Assembly: GCA_014729995.1 (NCBI GenBank)
Contig: WJIZ01000001.1
Location: forward strand, 1-60,540
Direction: 5' to 3'
DNA from: Candidatus Woesearchaeota archaeon
GTDB lineage: Archaea; Nanobdellota; Nanobdellia; Woesearchaeales; WJIZ01
Length of the DNA stretch: 60,540 bases
Below the pieces are notes generated by a model. The model ran no database searches and was not told where the DNA came from. It was given only the letters and a program-made list of their open reading frames with translations. Made by a program: the position numbers and the translations under genes. This document shows, in pieces, positions 1 through 8,127 of this stretch. Numbering within the stretch: the stretch's first letter is position 1; every line of letters begins with the position of its first letter.

Positions 1-2
1 CA

Positions 3-422
3 TCAGAGGTTATGGATGATGTTGAGGCAGGAACAGCAGGAAACTTGCTGCTTGTTGGCGGACCCTGTGCTAACCCAGCTGTAGAAGCTGCCAGTTCAGA
101 GTTCCCAACATGCGCTGACTGGCCTCTTGAAGTTGGAGAGGGCCTTATCCAGCTTGTTGAGCAGGCTGACGGAAGCGTAGCTTTGCTTGTTGCAGGAACA
201 TCTGCTAAGGACACCAGGGTTGCTACACAGGTAGTTGCCAAGATGGACAAGCTGCAGGCTCTTGATGAAGGAGTTATGAAGCAGAAAGTCGAGCAAGTTA
301 CCGGCGAGCTGACTGAAATGGTTGAAGTTGTCGAAGAAGCCATGGAAGAAGACACTGGTGAAGAAGAAGCCATGGAAGAAGATGACTCCATGACGGAAGA
401 AGACACTGGTGCAACCGAATAA
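3..422 (+). CDS. S-layer protein, C-terminal part (5' truncated by window edge)
   Basis: The open frame runs in from the window edge, so the ATG at position 12 is probably internal. The residues seen are the end of an archaeal cell-surface (S-layer) protein. A hydrophobic strand with GGPCANP is followed by a GEGLIQLVE stretch and a VALLVAGTSAKDTR strand, which resembles the C-terminal fold repeatedly found in DPANN S-layer proteins. The last ~45 residues are a very acidic tail of repeated EEAMEED/DTGEE units. It would form part of the protein lattice outside the membrane. A hairpin plus T-tract follows immediately. The family call rests on remembered motif similarity, not a search. Confidence 0.7.
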   Translation, partial: SEVMDDVEAGTAGNLLLVGGPCANPAVEAASSEFPTCADWPLEVGEGLIQLVEQADGSVALLVAGTSAKDTRVATQVVAKMDKLQALDEGVMKQKVEQVTGELTEMVEVVEEAMEEDTGEEEAMEEDDSMTEEDTGATE

Positions 423-449
423 AGGAATTAATTTCCTTTAATTTTTTTT
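421..449 (+). terminator. Hairpin plus T-tract after the S-layer gene
   Basis: AAAGGAA (421-427) pairs with TTCCTTT (433-439) and is followed by a run of T. It begins inside the stop codon of the S-layer gene. Archaeal RNA polymerase terminates at T-tracts, so the T-run is likely the functional part. Confidence 0.6.
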
Positions 450-491
450 CTTTTTTTTAACACTATAAGCCAGATTTGTTAATGGCCAATT

Positions 492-1685
492 CTATAGCGC
501 TATTCCATAGAAAATATTGTATCTATCTCCTGTTATTCTTATTCTTTCTGTATTGGTGAGCGGATAGCTGCTTTTTACGGTTATTATCCTGTTTTTTGAC
601 CTGCCAAGATATTCATCCTTATACCTTCCTTTAGATATTATCTCTGCCCTGATTATGTCATTCTTCCTGAACGGCTTTTCAAGCTGCCCTGTTTTCTTTA
701 TCCCTGATTTTTTAATGAGGCTGATGCCATATTTTTTCCCTAATTTTTCAAGATAATCATAGAATTTTTTGAAATCGAGCTGTTTAGCCGGCTTTCTTCC
801 CCTCTTGTTTAACAGGAAATTCTGTATTAATATCTCGAAATTATTTTTTTTTGCATATCGAACCAATTCTTCTATGTCCTTATTGTTGATGCCGTCTATT
901 AGTACAGGCGCAATAGTTATTTTTATTCTGTCTTTTGTTCTGCCCAATACTGATATTACCCTGTTGATGTCATATGTGCTGCTTCCTGCCAATTCTTTGG
1001 ATTTTTTTGGGTTGAGTGAGTTGATTGAGACGTTTATCCCGGTGAGCCCTGCGCTTATAAGCTGCTCTGCAAGATTTTCTGTCAATAAAGCTGCGTTGGT
1101 TATTATTGAAATTGATTTAACATATTTGATTTTATTTAAGTCTGCAATAAGTTCCACAATATCCGAGTATAATAACGGCTCTCCATGCGGGTTTATGTAT
1201 ATGTGCACAGGCTGTTTTTTATATTCCAAAAGCTTTTTTGTTTCTCTCACTAAGTAGCTTTTTTCTATCACGATGTCAAGAGTTTTCTTAGTTGAGCAGC
1301 CTTCATCAACTGAGCAGAATATGCAGTCAAGATTGCAGCCTGTAATAGGCTTTAGTTCGAGCATGTCGGTGCCCTTGTCGATTATGCCGAAACTCAGGCT
1401 GCCTATCAAAGGAATGCCTGAGTTTTTATGGATGTAGAGTGCAGCATTTCCTGTGAGCTTATTTTTTAAATTATTGAATCCTTTTCTTAGCAGGCTGTTG
1501 AACTTGTTTTCTGCCTTTTGCAGTGAGATTTTCCTGAATATTATCTTGTTTCTGCCTATTTCATAATCCCCTATTTTCTTAAGGCTGCTTTTTTTCAAAG
1601 TGAAGAAGAATATCCTGAGAAAAGCTACTTCGATTTCTTCTTCTTTCTTTCTGAAACATAGGTCTTTAAACTGTAATTCTGCCAT
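492..1685 (-). CDS. Radical SAM domain protein with C-terminal TRAM-like domain
   Basis: A 397-aa protein with the radical SAM cluster motif CNLDCIFC (CX3CX2C) near residue 125, which should bind a [4Fe-4S] cluster and SAM. An ISINPHGEP-like strand and a conserved ITNAALLT strand follow, as in the TIM barrel. The last ~60 residues form a small beta-rich segment (NDIIRAEIISKG...GRSKNRIITV) that looks TRAM/OB-like, suggesting an RNA or tRNA substrate. The ATG at 1685 was chosen over 1706 because the upstream start would run into the divergent gins promoter. The exact reaction cannot be told from sequence. The radical SAM call is firm and the TRAM call is tentative. Confidence 0.75.
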   Translation of the reverse strand: MAELQFKDLCFRKKEEEIEVAFLRIFFFTLKKSSLKKIGDYEIGRNKIIFRKISLQKAENKFNSLLRKGFNNLKNKLTGNAALYIHKNSGIPLIGSLSFGIIDKGTDMLELKPITGCNLDCIFCSVDEGCSTKKTLDIVIEKSYLVRETKKLLEYKKQPVHIYINPHGEPLLYSDIVELIADLNKIKYVKSISIITNAALLTENLAEQLISAGLTGINVSINSLNPKKSKELAGSSTYDINRVISVLGRTKDRIKITIAPVLIDGINNKDIEELVRYAKKNNFEILIQNFLLNKRGRKPAKQLDFKKFYDYLEKLGKKYGISLIKKSGIKKTGQLEKPFRKNDIIRAEIISKGRYKDEYLGRSKNRIITVKSSYPLTNTERIRITGDRYNIFYGIAL

Positions 1686-1726
1686 GGCTTCTAAGAAATG
1701 GGGCATATATTAAAATATTACCAAAA

Positions 1727-1740
1727 TTTAAATAAAAATA
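1727..1740 (+). promoter_or_regulatory. TATA box for the GINS gene
   Basis: TTTAAATA core about 27 nt before the ATG at 1758, typical archaeal spacing for a leaderless mRNA. It excludes the in-frame ATG at 1698, which lies upstream of this box. Confidence 0.6.
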
Positions 1741-1757
1741 TAGATTATTCGCTTAAA

Positions 1758-2390
1758 ATGGCTGAAGAAATAGTAATTAATTATGAGACTCTTTTTGAGC
1801 TGTTGAGACTGGAGCGCTCGAAGACTGAGCTGCAGAAGCTGCCTGCTTCTTTTTCTGATGACGCTGCAGAGCTGCTGCAGAGAAGCAGACCTGAGCTTAG
1901 CTCTTCTGATGGGGACAGAAGCAAAAAGCAGATGCAGCACAATAACACAATAAAGATATTGGCTGAATTATACGAAAGAAGGGAAAAGAAGATAGTTAAT
2001 ATGGCTCTGGATAAGAGCAAGACTAAGTCAGCTATAATAGACTTTTCAAGGCTGCTTGAGAAAGAGAGGGAGCTGTTCGACAGCGTGCTTGATATTCTGG
2101 ATAATTACCGTGAGAGAATGCAAATGCTGCTTAAGCAGGAAGATTTTTTTGATGCAGGCGAGCTTAAAGAAAAGGCGAAAGAGCCTGATATTGGTGAAGA
2201 AAGTGCTGATTCCGGGCAGAGAGCCCTGAAAACAATAAGGTTTTTGTCGGCTATTCCTAAATTTCTAGGGGAGGATTTAACAGAATACGGGCCTTTTGAT
2301 GAGGAGGATATAGCCTCTCTGCCTTCCAGGCTTGCTGAAATCCTGATTAGCAGGAAAAGGGCGCAAGAAATATCGAATCAGCCAATGTAA
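1758..2390 (+). CDS. GINS complex subunit (Gins51/Sld5-Psf1 type)
   Basis: A 210-aa replication factor. The N-terminus (NYETLFELLRLERSKTELQKLP) is the alpha-helical A domain of archaeal GINS. The C-terminus (RFLSAIPKFLGED...YGPF...EDIASLP) is the small beta-rich B domain. The A-then-B order marks the Gins51/15 type rather than Gins23. GINS bridges MCM and GAN/RecJ-like proteins in the CMG helicase. The start at 1758 fits the TATA box. The 3' end overlaps the convergent PAC2 gene by 13 nt. The linker between domains (about residues 125-160) is long and charged. Confidence 0.82.
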   Translation: MAEEIVINYETLFELLRLERSKTELQKLPASFSDDAAELLQRSRPELSSSDGDRSKKQMQHNNTIKILAELYERREKKIVNMALDKSKTKSAIIDFSRLLEKERELFDSVLDILDNYRERMQMLLKQEDFFDAGELKEKAKEPDIGEESADSGQRALKTIRFLSAIPKFLGEDLTEYGPFDEEDIASLPSRLAEILISRKRAQEISNQPM

Positions 2391-3145
2391 TTTACATCGT
2401 GGCCCGGCTTTTTATTCTGCGACTGTATCTTAGCCAGCTCTTCAGCTCTTTTAAGTGCTTCGTCTTCAAGCTCTTTTATCTCCTTATCAAGCTTTTCTAC
2501 ATTTATTCCGAACTTAAACCTGCGGTTCATGTACCTTAGGATTTCCTTTGCGCCTTTAATTCCGAGATGCATCGGATGGCCGTAAGTTTCTGACAGCAAA
2601 GCCACAGCATTCGTGCTTTTGTCTGCCATCCCCAAAAGCAGGCCAGTTACCCCTACTATAGGGCCTACTATGCCGTATAAGCTGTCTTTCATTTCCTTAT
2701 CCTTGTATTTACTGACTGCCCTGCCCGAGTTGCCGGTGATGTAGATCTTCGGCTTTTTAGGTATGTCTATCAGGCCTATGCCGCCTAACGTGATGATGTC
2801 TCTGCACCTGTGCTTTTTGCAAAGGCTAATTATCTCCCCGGAGAACTCATAACAGCTGATTTCGTCGGATGGCTGGACATCGCCGCACAGGAAAAGAAAA
2901 TCATTGTTTTTGTGTTTTTTATGGTATAATTCTATTTTTGGGAGCTCTACAATGTTTTTATCATTTATGAATACTGAATGGGGCATGGTATATGAGCTTA
3001 TCTCATATATTTTTTTTGCCTTAATTTCCTCTACAAGGAAATCCACAGCTACCTTGCCTACATTGCCAATGCCCGGCAGGCCTTCTATAAGAACAGGCGA
3101 GCTAAGGGAAACGCTCTTTAACTGCTTTATTTTCCAGCTGCTCAT
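2378..3145 (-). CDS. PAC2 family protein (proteasome assembly chaperone-like)
   Basis: A 255-aa protein opening with the PAC2 signature: a short strand, then PVLIEGLPGIGNVGKVAVDFLVE. Further family features are a CRDIITLGGIG strand and a GIVGPIVGVTGLLLGMA segment. The last ~35 residues are a charged helix. Archaeal members are homologous to the eukaryotic 20S assembly chaperone PAC2, but their substrate is not established. The ATG overlaps the nop10 stop, so translation is probably coupled. It is the last gene of the L44e-S27e-aIF2-alpha-Nop10-PAC2 cluster, which is widely conserved in archaea. Confidence 0.85.
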   Translation of the reverse strand: MSSWKIKQLKSVSLSSPVLIEGLPGIGNVGKVAVDFLVEEIKAKKIYEISSYTMPHSVFINDKNIVELPKIELYHKKHKNNDFLFLCGDVQPSDEISCYEFSGEIISLCKKHRCRDIITLGGIGLIDIPKKPKIYITGNSGRAVSKYKDKEMKDSLYGIVGPIVGVTGLLLGMADKSTNAVALLSETYGHPMHLGIKGAKEILRYMNRRFKFGINVEKLDKEIKELEDEALKRAEELAKIQSQNKKPGHDVNYIG

Positions 3146-3318
3146 AGTATACTTTCTTTTTTCCTTTCCCCTTCCTTTGCTATCCTCCTGTATTTTGCAT
3201 ACTTGTCATCAGGAGAATATTTGGGCGGGGCTGCTGTTGATGTTTTTTCTGCACATTTCGGGCAGGCTTCTTTCATGGTATAGGCATTGCATGCTTTGCA
3301 TTTAAGGATATGCCTCAT
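3142..3318 (-). CDS. nop10: H/ACA ribonucleoprotein protein Nop10
   Basis: A 58-aa protein. It starts MRHILKCKACNAYTMKEACP and has a CxxC...CxxC zinc ribbon (CKAC, CPKC), then the APPKYSPDDKYAKYRR tail typical of Nop10. It is a core protein of the archaeal box H/ACA RNP, where it supports Cbf5 in RNA-guided pseudouridylation. Its ATG overlaps the stop of aIF2-alpha and its TGA overlaps the start of the PAC2 gene, giving two successive overlaps and strong translational coupling. The gene order matches the conserved archaeal cluster. Its short length makes it easy to overlook. Confidence 0.95.
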   Translation of the reverse strand: MRHILKCKACNAYTMKEACPKCAEKTSTAAPPKYSPDDKYAKYRRIAKEGERKKESIL

Positions 3319-4079
3319 TTTCTGGTAAATTCCCCTAATGCATTACTCTTTTTTGTGAAAGCAAGCGCTTTCTTCAATGCCTTATCCAATATTTTTTCAG
3401 CATCCTTGTAATTCTTTGAGGTTACGTGGATATTATACATCCCGCCGCCCGAGTAATTTATTTTTGCCCCTGTTTCTTCAGCATTCTTAAGGCTGGCCTT
3501 TATTATATCAAGGCCGTTTGGCTCGTAGCTTACAAGCTTGAGCTTTCCCCCTATGACCACATCCTCTTCCTTAAACCTAACCTTTATGATATCCATCAGC
3601 TGGCTCGCAGCCTTTTTTTCTATGCCTAGGCTTTCCAGGAGGGCAGGATCTTTTACAGCATTACTGAAACACGACCTGAAGTCCTCGTATTTGCTGAAGA
3701 TTTTTTCTTTTAATTCATTGTAGAACTTACCATAATCCAGCTTATTGGCTTTCGCGACCTGGGCTATTATGCTTTCTGCCTTCTGCTCCTGCTTAATCTC
3801 GTTTACTTTCTTTTTCCTCTGGTTTTCATTAACCCTCCTTAATGAAAGGTCTATGTGGCCCTTTTTCCTGTCAATCCTAAGAACCTTGCAGACAATCTTT
3901 TTTCCTTCCACAACATAGTCCCGAATATTCCTTATCCTTCCGGGAGAAATCTCTGAGATATGGATAAGGCCTGTCTTATTATATTCATCGAGCTTTGCAA
4001 AAACAGAATGAAAATGGATATTATTCACAGTACACAGGACAAGATCATCTTCTTCGGGGAAGCCTTCTTTTACATGCAT
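3315..4079 (-). CDS. eif2a: Translation initiation factor aIF2 subunit alpha
   Basis: A 254-aa protein with the three expected domains. The S1/OB domain is residues ~8-85 (CTVNNIHFHSVFAKL...GLIHISEISPGRIRNI...KVLRIDRKKGHIDLSLRRVN), then a helical domain to ~170, then an alpha-beta domain (KLKLVSYEPNGLDIIKASL...GGGMYNIHV). It is part of the aIF2 heterotrimer that brings initiator tRNA to the ribosome. Size and domain order match the family. The start follows the S27e stop directly, and the stop overlaps the nop10 ATG. Confidence 0.96.
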   Translation of the reverse strand: MHVKEGFPEEDDLVLCTVNNIHFHSVFAKLDEYNKTGLIHISEISPGRIRNIRDYVVEGKKIVCKVLRIDRKKGHIDLSLRRVNENQRKKKVNEIKQEQKAESIIAQVAKANKLDYGKFYNELKEKIFSKYEDFRSCFSNAVKDPALLESLGIEKKAASQLMDIIKVRFKEEDVVIGGKLKLVSYEPNGLDIIKASLKNAEETGAKINYSGGGMYNIHVTSKNYKDAEKILDKALKKALAFTKKSNALGEFTRK

Positions 4080-4080
4080 T

Positions 4081-4257
4081 TATTCCAATACCTCCAGTAT
4101 TCTGGACTTAATCTTTGATTTCCCTCCTGTTGAATCTGCAAGAACCTTTTGACAGACCAGGCAATTTATCTTTGTAGCTGATTTGCCGAAAATGATCTGC
4201 TCATTCTTGCATTTAGGGCACCTTACTTTGATGAATTTGCTTGTTAATTCCTTCATA
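4081..4257 (-). CDS. rps27e: Ribosomal protein S27e
   Basis: A 58-aa zinc-ribbon ribosomal protein: KFIKVRCPKCKNEQIIFG, then CLVCQKVLA, then a TGGKSKIKSRILEVLE tail. The two CxxC pairs bind zinc. It sits on the small subunit. It has its own TATA box about 40 nt upstream, so it can be expressed apart from L44e, and its stop lies 1-2 nt before the aIF2-alpha ATG. The boundary was fixed by requiring an intact frame and may be off by one base. Confidence 0.93.
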
Positions 4258-4294
4258 TTACCACCTTAGAATTGATTAGAAGGAATGGTAAATT

Positions 4295-4302
4295 GTTTAT
4301 AA
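4295..4302 (-). promoter_or_regulatory. TATA box for the S27e-aIF2-alpha-Nop10-PAC2 unit
   Basis: Minus-strand TTATAAAC preceded by a purine/C-rich BRE-like ACCC, about 40 nt before the S27e ATG. It separates this unit from L44e despite the conserved gene order. Confidence 0.55.
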
Positions 4303-4403
4303 GGGTTTCTATATGTGAAATTTAATATTTGAAATGATAAATTACATGTAACTGAGACTTTCCTTGTGCTTTTGCACTGTCTAATGAATTTAAGGCATGA
4401 GAA

Positions 4404-4712
4404 TTAAGCAAACTCGACTCTTTTTGCTCGAATGCCCTTGCTCTGCATGTGTGTTTTTTTGCAGGTCTTGCACTGGTATCTTAGATCGGTTTTTTTAGAG
4501 AGCTTCTTGCCTGTCATCTTGAATTTTGAGATTGCGGGCTTTGAATACCTGCCCTGCGAGCCCTTGCCCCTGGCAGAGCCCCTTCTTTTAGCCCTGACTT
4601 TAGAGCCGTAGGTAAGGCTTGAAGGGTTCTTTTTCTTGTTTGAAGATACTTTATGCTCTGTATGCGCCTTGCAGTAAGGGCAGTATCTCCTGATTGCTTT
4701 CGGCTTTTTCAT
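4404..4712 (-). CDS. rpl44e: Ribosomal protein L44e
   Basis: A 102-aa basic protein with two CxxC pairs: YCPYCKAHTEHKV near the N-terminus and RYQCKTCKKTH near the C-terminus. The middle GSARGKGSQGRYSKP is the conserved L44e (eL42) loop. It binds near the E-site of the large subunit. Length and motifs match the archaeal family. It begins the conserved L44e-S27e-aIF2-alpha-Nop10 cluster, although 147 nt with a separate promoter lie between it and S27e. Confidence 0.96.
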   Translation of the reverse strand: MKKPKAIRRYCPYCKAHTEHKVSSNKKKNPSSLTYGSKVRAKRRGSARGKGSQGRYSKPAISKFKMTGKKLSKKTDLRYQCKTCKKTHMQSKGIRAKRVEFA

Positions 4713-4730
4713 GGTGAATTGGAATTATAG

Positions 4731-4743
4731 TATATTTAAAAAG
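4731..4743 (-). promoter_or_regulatory. TATA box for L44e
   Basis: Minus-strand CTTTTTAAATATA centred ~25 nt before the L44e ATG, consistent with a leaderless transcript. Confidence 0.55.
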
Positions 4744-4889
4744 CTTGCTGTTTTACGGGCATAAGTCTTAGTGTCGTAATAAAAATTCCAAAGGGCAGGC
4801 ACACAAAAAATAAGATCTGCAATATTAATACTCTAAATCATGACGCTCGAAGAACTTGTCCCAATCGCCACGAGTTACGGAATATTTAT

Positions 4890-4968
4890 AACAAAAAAAT
4901 CAATAAGTGCTGTTAATCAACAGCCCTACTTGCGTTGTTATTGTCGCGTTTGTCTTGTTTTCCATCTG
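4890..4968 (+). repeat. ~80-bp dispersed element, copy 1 (inverted relative to 50310-50389)
   Basis: About 79 bp match the reverse complement of 50310-50389 with roughly ten differences. The core is the palindrome GCTGTTAATCAACAGC (6-bp stem, 4-nt loop), followed by an A-run on one side and a GTTTGTCTTGTTTTCCA block on the other. In this copy it interrupts the 3' end of the zinc-finger gene. The subterminal hairpin next to conserved flanks resembles ends of IS200/IS605-type or related non-autonomous elements, but no transposase is present. Confidence 0.65.
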
Positions 4969-5425
4969 TGTCCCTCTTTACATTGAAATAACAATTTTGT
5001 AATATTATTTTTATATTCTGTAGAAAGACATTTTTCCCCTTTTTCTTTTGCAATTTTTTGAAAAATTGATAATGTCAGTTTTTTCGGTTTATTGCAAATT
5101 GGGCACCACTGGCCTTGTTTTATTTTGGCTGGTGTGGCTTTCCAAATGTGGCCTTTGGTACATTGCCATTTTAGTTTTGTTTTGCTATTAACATATTGTT
5201 TAGATAAACATTGACCACCCCTTTGTTTAGCAATTTCTTGCATATCATCTATATTCTGATATTTCCTACAGCACTTTGGACACCACTTACCATTTATGAT
5301 ACTAACAGGTGGAGCATCCCAAGTATGCCCTTGTGAACATTCCCATTCTAATTTAGTGTTATAATTAATATATTTTTTTGATAAACATTTGCCCCTCTTC
5401 TGTTGTGCAAAATTAATTGAACTTA
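4938..5425 (-). pseudogene. Remnant of a zinc-finger repeat protein, cut at both ends
   Basis: The minus-strand frame encodes two complete and one broken copy of a ~50-residue unit: G-x-CLS-x-x-Y-x-N...TKLxWxCxxGHxW...GxWCPxC. The unit looks like a treble-clef or zinc-ribbon repeat of the DUF4379 kind found in tandem in archaeal and phage proteins. The third unit breaks right after GHRW, where it runs into the dispersed element and stops nine residues later. At the 5' side the frame stays open past the first unit but has no ATG, and it meets the opposite-strand winged-helix fragment at ~5412-5425. An ATG at 5243 would give a 101-aa product, so residual expression is possible. Confidence 0.7.
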
Positions 5426-5541
5426 AGAAACATAAATTTGTGGAATGTATAAATAAAGAAGACGATAGATTTAGATATTACCAATTAACAGCTAAAGGAA
5501 AGAAAACTTTAGATCAAGTTCATCAATTGGAAGCTGTCTAA
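5411..5541 (+). pseudogene. C-terminal fragment of a winged-helix regulator
   Basis: A ~43-residue open stretch ending at TAA 5541: LIELKKHKFVECINKEDDR, then FRYYQLTAKGKKTL. This matches the recognition-helix end and wing of a winged-helix DNA-binding domain (LxxRGLVE...RYYxLTxKG pattern). No start codon or N-terminal half is present, because the sequence upstream is the opposite-strand zinc-finger remnant. Two unrelated truncated genes abut within about 15 bp, which points to a deletion or recombination junction. Confidence 0.65.
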
Positions 5542-5577
5542 AAGCCCAACCACAGCCGCATTTTCAAAAAATATTCG

Positions 5578-5605
5578 CCGGCCTGCAGTGTTGCCGGATT
5601 TTTTT
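5578..5605 (+). terminator. GC hairpin with T7 tail
   Basis: CCGGC (5578-5582) pairs with GCCGG (5593-5597) across a 10-nt loop, followed by TTTTTTT. It lies between the winged-helix remnant and the enolase promoter and would insulate enolase from upstream transcription. Confidence 0.5.
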
Positions 5606-5610
5606 CCAAT

Positions 5611-5623
5611 AATTATATAAATT
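5611..5623 (+). promoter_or_regulatory. TATA box for enolase
   Basis: AATTATATAAATT about 50 nt before the ATG at 5666. This spacing implies a 5' leader of ~25 nt, unlike the leaderless neighbours. Confidence 0.5.
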
Positions 5624-5665
5624 CGCAGCTTGTTTATATTTTCATAAATATGCGGGGTAATATTA

Positions 5666-6958
5666 ATGAGCTCGATACAAAAAATACATGCCAGAGAAAT
5701 TTTGGATTCAAGGGGAAACCCTACAGTTGAAGTGGATCTTACTACAGAAGACGGCCTGTTCAGGGCCATGGTGCCTTCAGGCGCGAGTACGGGAGTGCAT
5801 GAAACGCTTGAGTTAAGGGATGGGGATAAGTCCCGCTATATGGGAAAAGGAGTGTTGAAAGCTGTAGGGAATGTAAATAAAATTATCGCCCCTTCGCTGG
5901 CAGGGATGGATCCTGCTGACCAGAAAGCTGCTGATAAGAAGATGCTTGAGCTGGACGGGACTGAGAATAAGTCAAAGCTTGGAGCTAATGCAATATTAGC
6001 TGTGTCTATGGCCTGCTGCAAAGCAGGGGCTGCAGCCAGGAAAGTCGCCCTGTATAAGCATATTGCCAGGATAGCCAACGTTGGCGATTTTATAATGCCT
6101 GTGCCAAGTTTTAATGTAATAAACGGGGGGAGCCATGCGGGGAATAAATTAGCTATGCAGGAGTTTATGATACTGCCCGTAGGCGCTTCTTCATTCAGGG
6201 AAGCGCTTCGTATGGGAGCAGAATGCTATCATAACCTGAAGAATGTCATAAAGGCTAAGTATGGCCAGGATGCTGTGAATGTAGGCGATGAGGGCGGCTT
6301 TGCCCCTAATATTCAGGATAACAGGGAATGCCTGGAATTATTGAAGGAGGCTATTGCCAGGGCAGGTTATTCAGGCAAAGTAAAGATAGGCATGGATGTT
6401 GCTGCTTCAGAGTTTTTTAAAGACGGCAAATATGACCTTAATTTTAAGGGAGATAAGCCTGATTTTCGGACAGGAGATGAGATGATTTCGCTTTACAGCG
6501 AATTTGTCGGCGAATACGGTTTGGTCAGTATAGAAGACCCTTTTGACCAGGATGACTGGGAGACCTACCCTAAATTAACTTCTTTAGTCGGAGAAAAAAC
6601 GCAGATTGTCGGGGATGATTTGCTTGTCACGAACCCAAAAAGGATTAAGAAGGCGATTGAAAATAAGGCTGTGAATTCACTTCTCTTGAAGGTGAATCAA
6701 ATAGGGTCTGTTACTGAGTCTATTGAAGCCTGCAGGATGGCACAGGAAGCAGGCTGGGGAGTTATGGTATCCCATCGCTCCGGGGAGACAGAAGATACAT
6801 TTATTGCCGATTTGGTTGTTGGGCTGAAAACGGGCCAGATAAAGACCGGAGCGCCATGCCGTTCGGAGAGATTAGCTAAATATAACCAGCTTCTCAGGAT
6901 TGAGGAAGAGCTTGGGGACGCTTGTAAGTATGCTGGTGAAAAGTTCAGGCAGCCCTAG
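5666..6958 (+). CDS. eno: Enolase
   Basis: A 430-aa phosphopyruvate hydratase that interconverts 2-phosphoglycerate and phosphoenolpyruvate. The N-terminus [18 protein letters not shown], the flexible loop [20 protein letters not shown], the metal ligands in [19 protein letters not shown] and VGDDLLVTN, the catalytic lysine in [10 protein letters not shown], and [10 protein letters not shown] are all present. Length is typical. Its stop overlaps the convergent aminotransferase stop by 4 nt. With iPGM at 21.8 kb, two consecutive steps of lower glycolysis or gluconeogenesis are encoded here. Confidence 0.98.
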   Translation: MSSIQKIHAREILDSRGNPTVEVDLTTEDGLFRAMVPSGASTGVHETLELRDGDKSRYMGKGVLKAVGNVNKIIAPSLAGMDPADQKAADKKMLELDGTENKSKLGANAILAVSMACCKAGAAARKVALYKHIARIANVGDFIMPVPSFNVINGGSHAGNKLAMQEFMILPVGASSFREALRMGAECYHNLKNVIKAKYGQDAVNVGDEGGFAPNIQDNRECLELLKEAIARAGYSGKVKIGMDVAASEFFKDGKYDLNFKGDKPDFRTGDEMISLYSEFVGEYGLVSIEDPFDQDDWETYPKLTSLVGEKTQIVGDDLLVTNPKRIKKAIENKAVNSLLLKVNQIGSVTESIEACRMAQEAGWGVMVSHRSGETEDTFIADLVVGLKTGQIKTGAPCRSERLAKYNQLLRIEEELGDACKYAGEKFRQP

Positions 6959-8007
6959 TTTTCCAAATACTTTCCAATTTTTTTCAGGCCTTCTTCAATC
7001 AAATCAGCGTCTAAAGCATAGCTTAGCCTGATCCTTTCGGGAGCACCGAACCACTCGCCAAGGTAAGTAATGACATTGTGATTTTTATAGAGATTCCAGA
7101 CTGTTTTCTTAGGCTCTTTGATTTTTGGAAGGACATAGAAAGCGCCTTCTGGCTTCCATAAGTCAAGGCCGAAAGCCTGCAGGCCTTCATATATAATATC
7201 CCTTCTCTGCTTCCAGATTTCCAGCTGGTTCTGCTGGTAGCTTTTTGGGGCGCCCATGGCATTGAGGGCCATGTCCTGGCCTACTAGGTTTGTGTTCATG
7301 CTGGTGTGTGTTTTGATTTCGATTGCCTTATTTACGAGGCCCATGTCGTTGCTCCAGAGATAACCAATCCTGACGCCGCACATCGCATATGTCTTCGAGA
7401 AAGAGTTTATAGTAACAACATGGCTGCCCTGCACCATATAATTTTCCCTTTCGTACATCAAATCCTTGTACACCTCGTCTGAGACAATCGGCATATGCAA
7501 ATCACTGGTAATCTTCTCTATTTCTTTAAGTGTTTTTATGGATTCCACCCTGCCTGTGGGGTTTGACGGCGAGTTTATGAGGACAGCCCTGCAGTCATGG
7601 ACTTTTTTTTCAAAGTCTTCCAGGAGAATCCTTCCCTTGTCCATCTCTACGCAGACAGGCTCCATTCCCGCAAATTGAAGTATTTTAGGGTAGGAGTAAT
7701 AATACGGCTTCGGGATCAATACTTTTCCTTTGCCTATTGCCCTGAAGATTAAGTCTAGAGCTTCAGAAGCCCCGTTTGTTATGATGAAATTATCTGCTGT
7801 TGATTTAGGATATTCTTTAGATAAAGCTTCCCTTAAAGGAAGCTCGCCCTGAATAAGGCCGTATCTCAAGTCGCGCCTTATGTTTATACCCTCGATAGCT
7901 TCTTTTGGGGGAGGAAGATCGGGCTGGCCTGAGCCAAAGCTGATTATGCCATTGCCCTGCCTGCCTATGAACACAGACGGGCTGTTTAATTCGGATATGT
8001 TTTCCAT
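6955..8007 (-). CDS. PLP-dependent class I/II aminotransferase
   Basis: A 350-aa fold-type I aminotransferase. Visible are [11 protein letters not shown] near the N-terminus, the cofactor strand [22 protein letters not shown], the [11 protein letters not shown] strand, and the PLP lysine in [19 protein letters not shown] terminal arginine (RIRLSYALD) should bind the substrate carboxylate. It is shorter than the usual ~390 aa, mainly at the N-terminus. An aspartate or aromatic amino acid aminotransferase is likely, but substrate cannot be assigned. It is convergent with enolase. Confidence 0.85.
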   Translation of the reverse strand: MENISELNSPSVFIGRQGNGIISFGSGQPDLPPPKEAIEGINIRRDLRYGLIQGELPLREALSKEYPKSTADNFIITNGASEALDLIFRAIGKGKVLIPKPYYYSYPKILQFAGMEPVCVEMDKGRILLEDFEKKVHDCRAVLINSPSNPTGRVESIKTLKEIEKITSDLHMPIVSDEVYKDLMYERENYMVQGSHVVTINSFSKTYAMCGVRIGYLWSNDMGLVNKAIEIKTHTSMNTNLVGQDMALNAMGAPKSYQQNQLEIWKQRRDIIYEGLQAFGLDLWKPEGAFYVLPKIKEPKKTVWNLYKNHNVITYLGEWFGAPERIRLSYALDADLIEEGLKKIGKYLEN

Positions 8008-8025
8008 GGTATGGCTTTTATCAGG

Positions 8026-8040
8026 TTATTTTTAAAATTT
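8026..8040 (-). promoter_or_regulatory. TATA box for the aminotransferase
   Basis: Minus-strand AAATTTTAAAAATAA centred ~26 nt before the ATG at 8007. Leaderless spacing. Confidence 0.45.
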
Positions 8041-8127
8041 CTTAATTTTTTTCTCACCTAAACCAAAAATTATTTAAATAATTATATAATTTATATAATA
8101 TATTAGTTTTTTGTGGGGGGACAACTA

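Noticed and set aside
4081-4257. Apparent +1 frameshift in S27e near 4140
   Set aside because: Counting bases by eye first gave a fused S27e/aIF2-alpha frame. The independent aIF2-alpha start at 4079 requires a stop in that frame, so S27e is intact and the shift was my miscount.
4840-4986. 48-codon plus-strand ORF across the dispersed element
   Set aside because: Starts with MTLEELVPIATSYGIFITKK but has no promoter at the right place, runs through the element and ends antisense to the zinc-finger remnant. No support as a gene.
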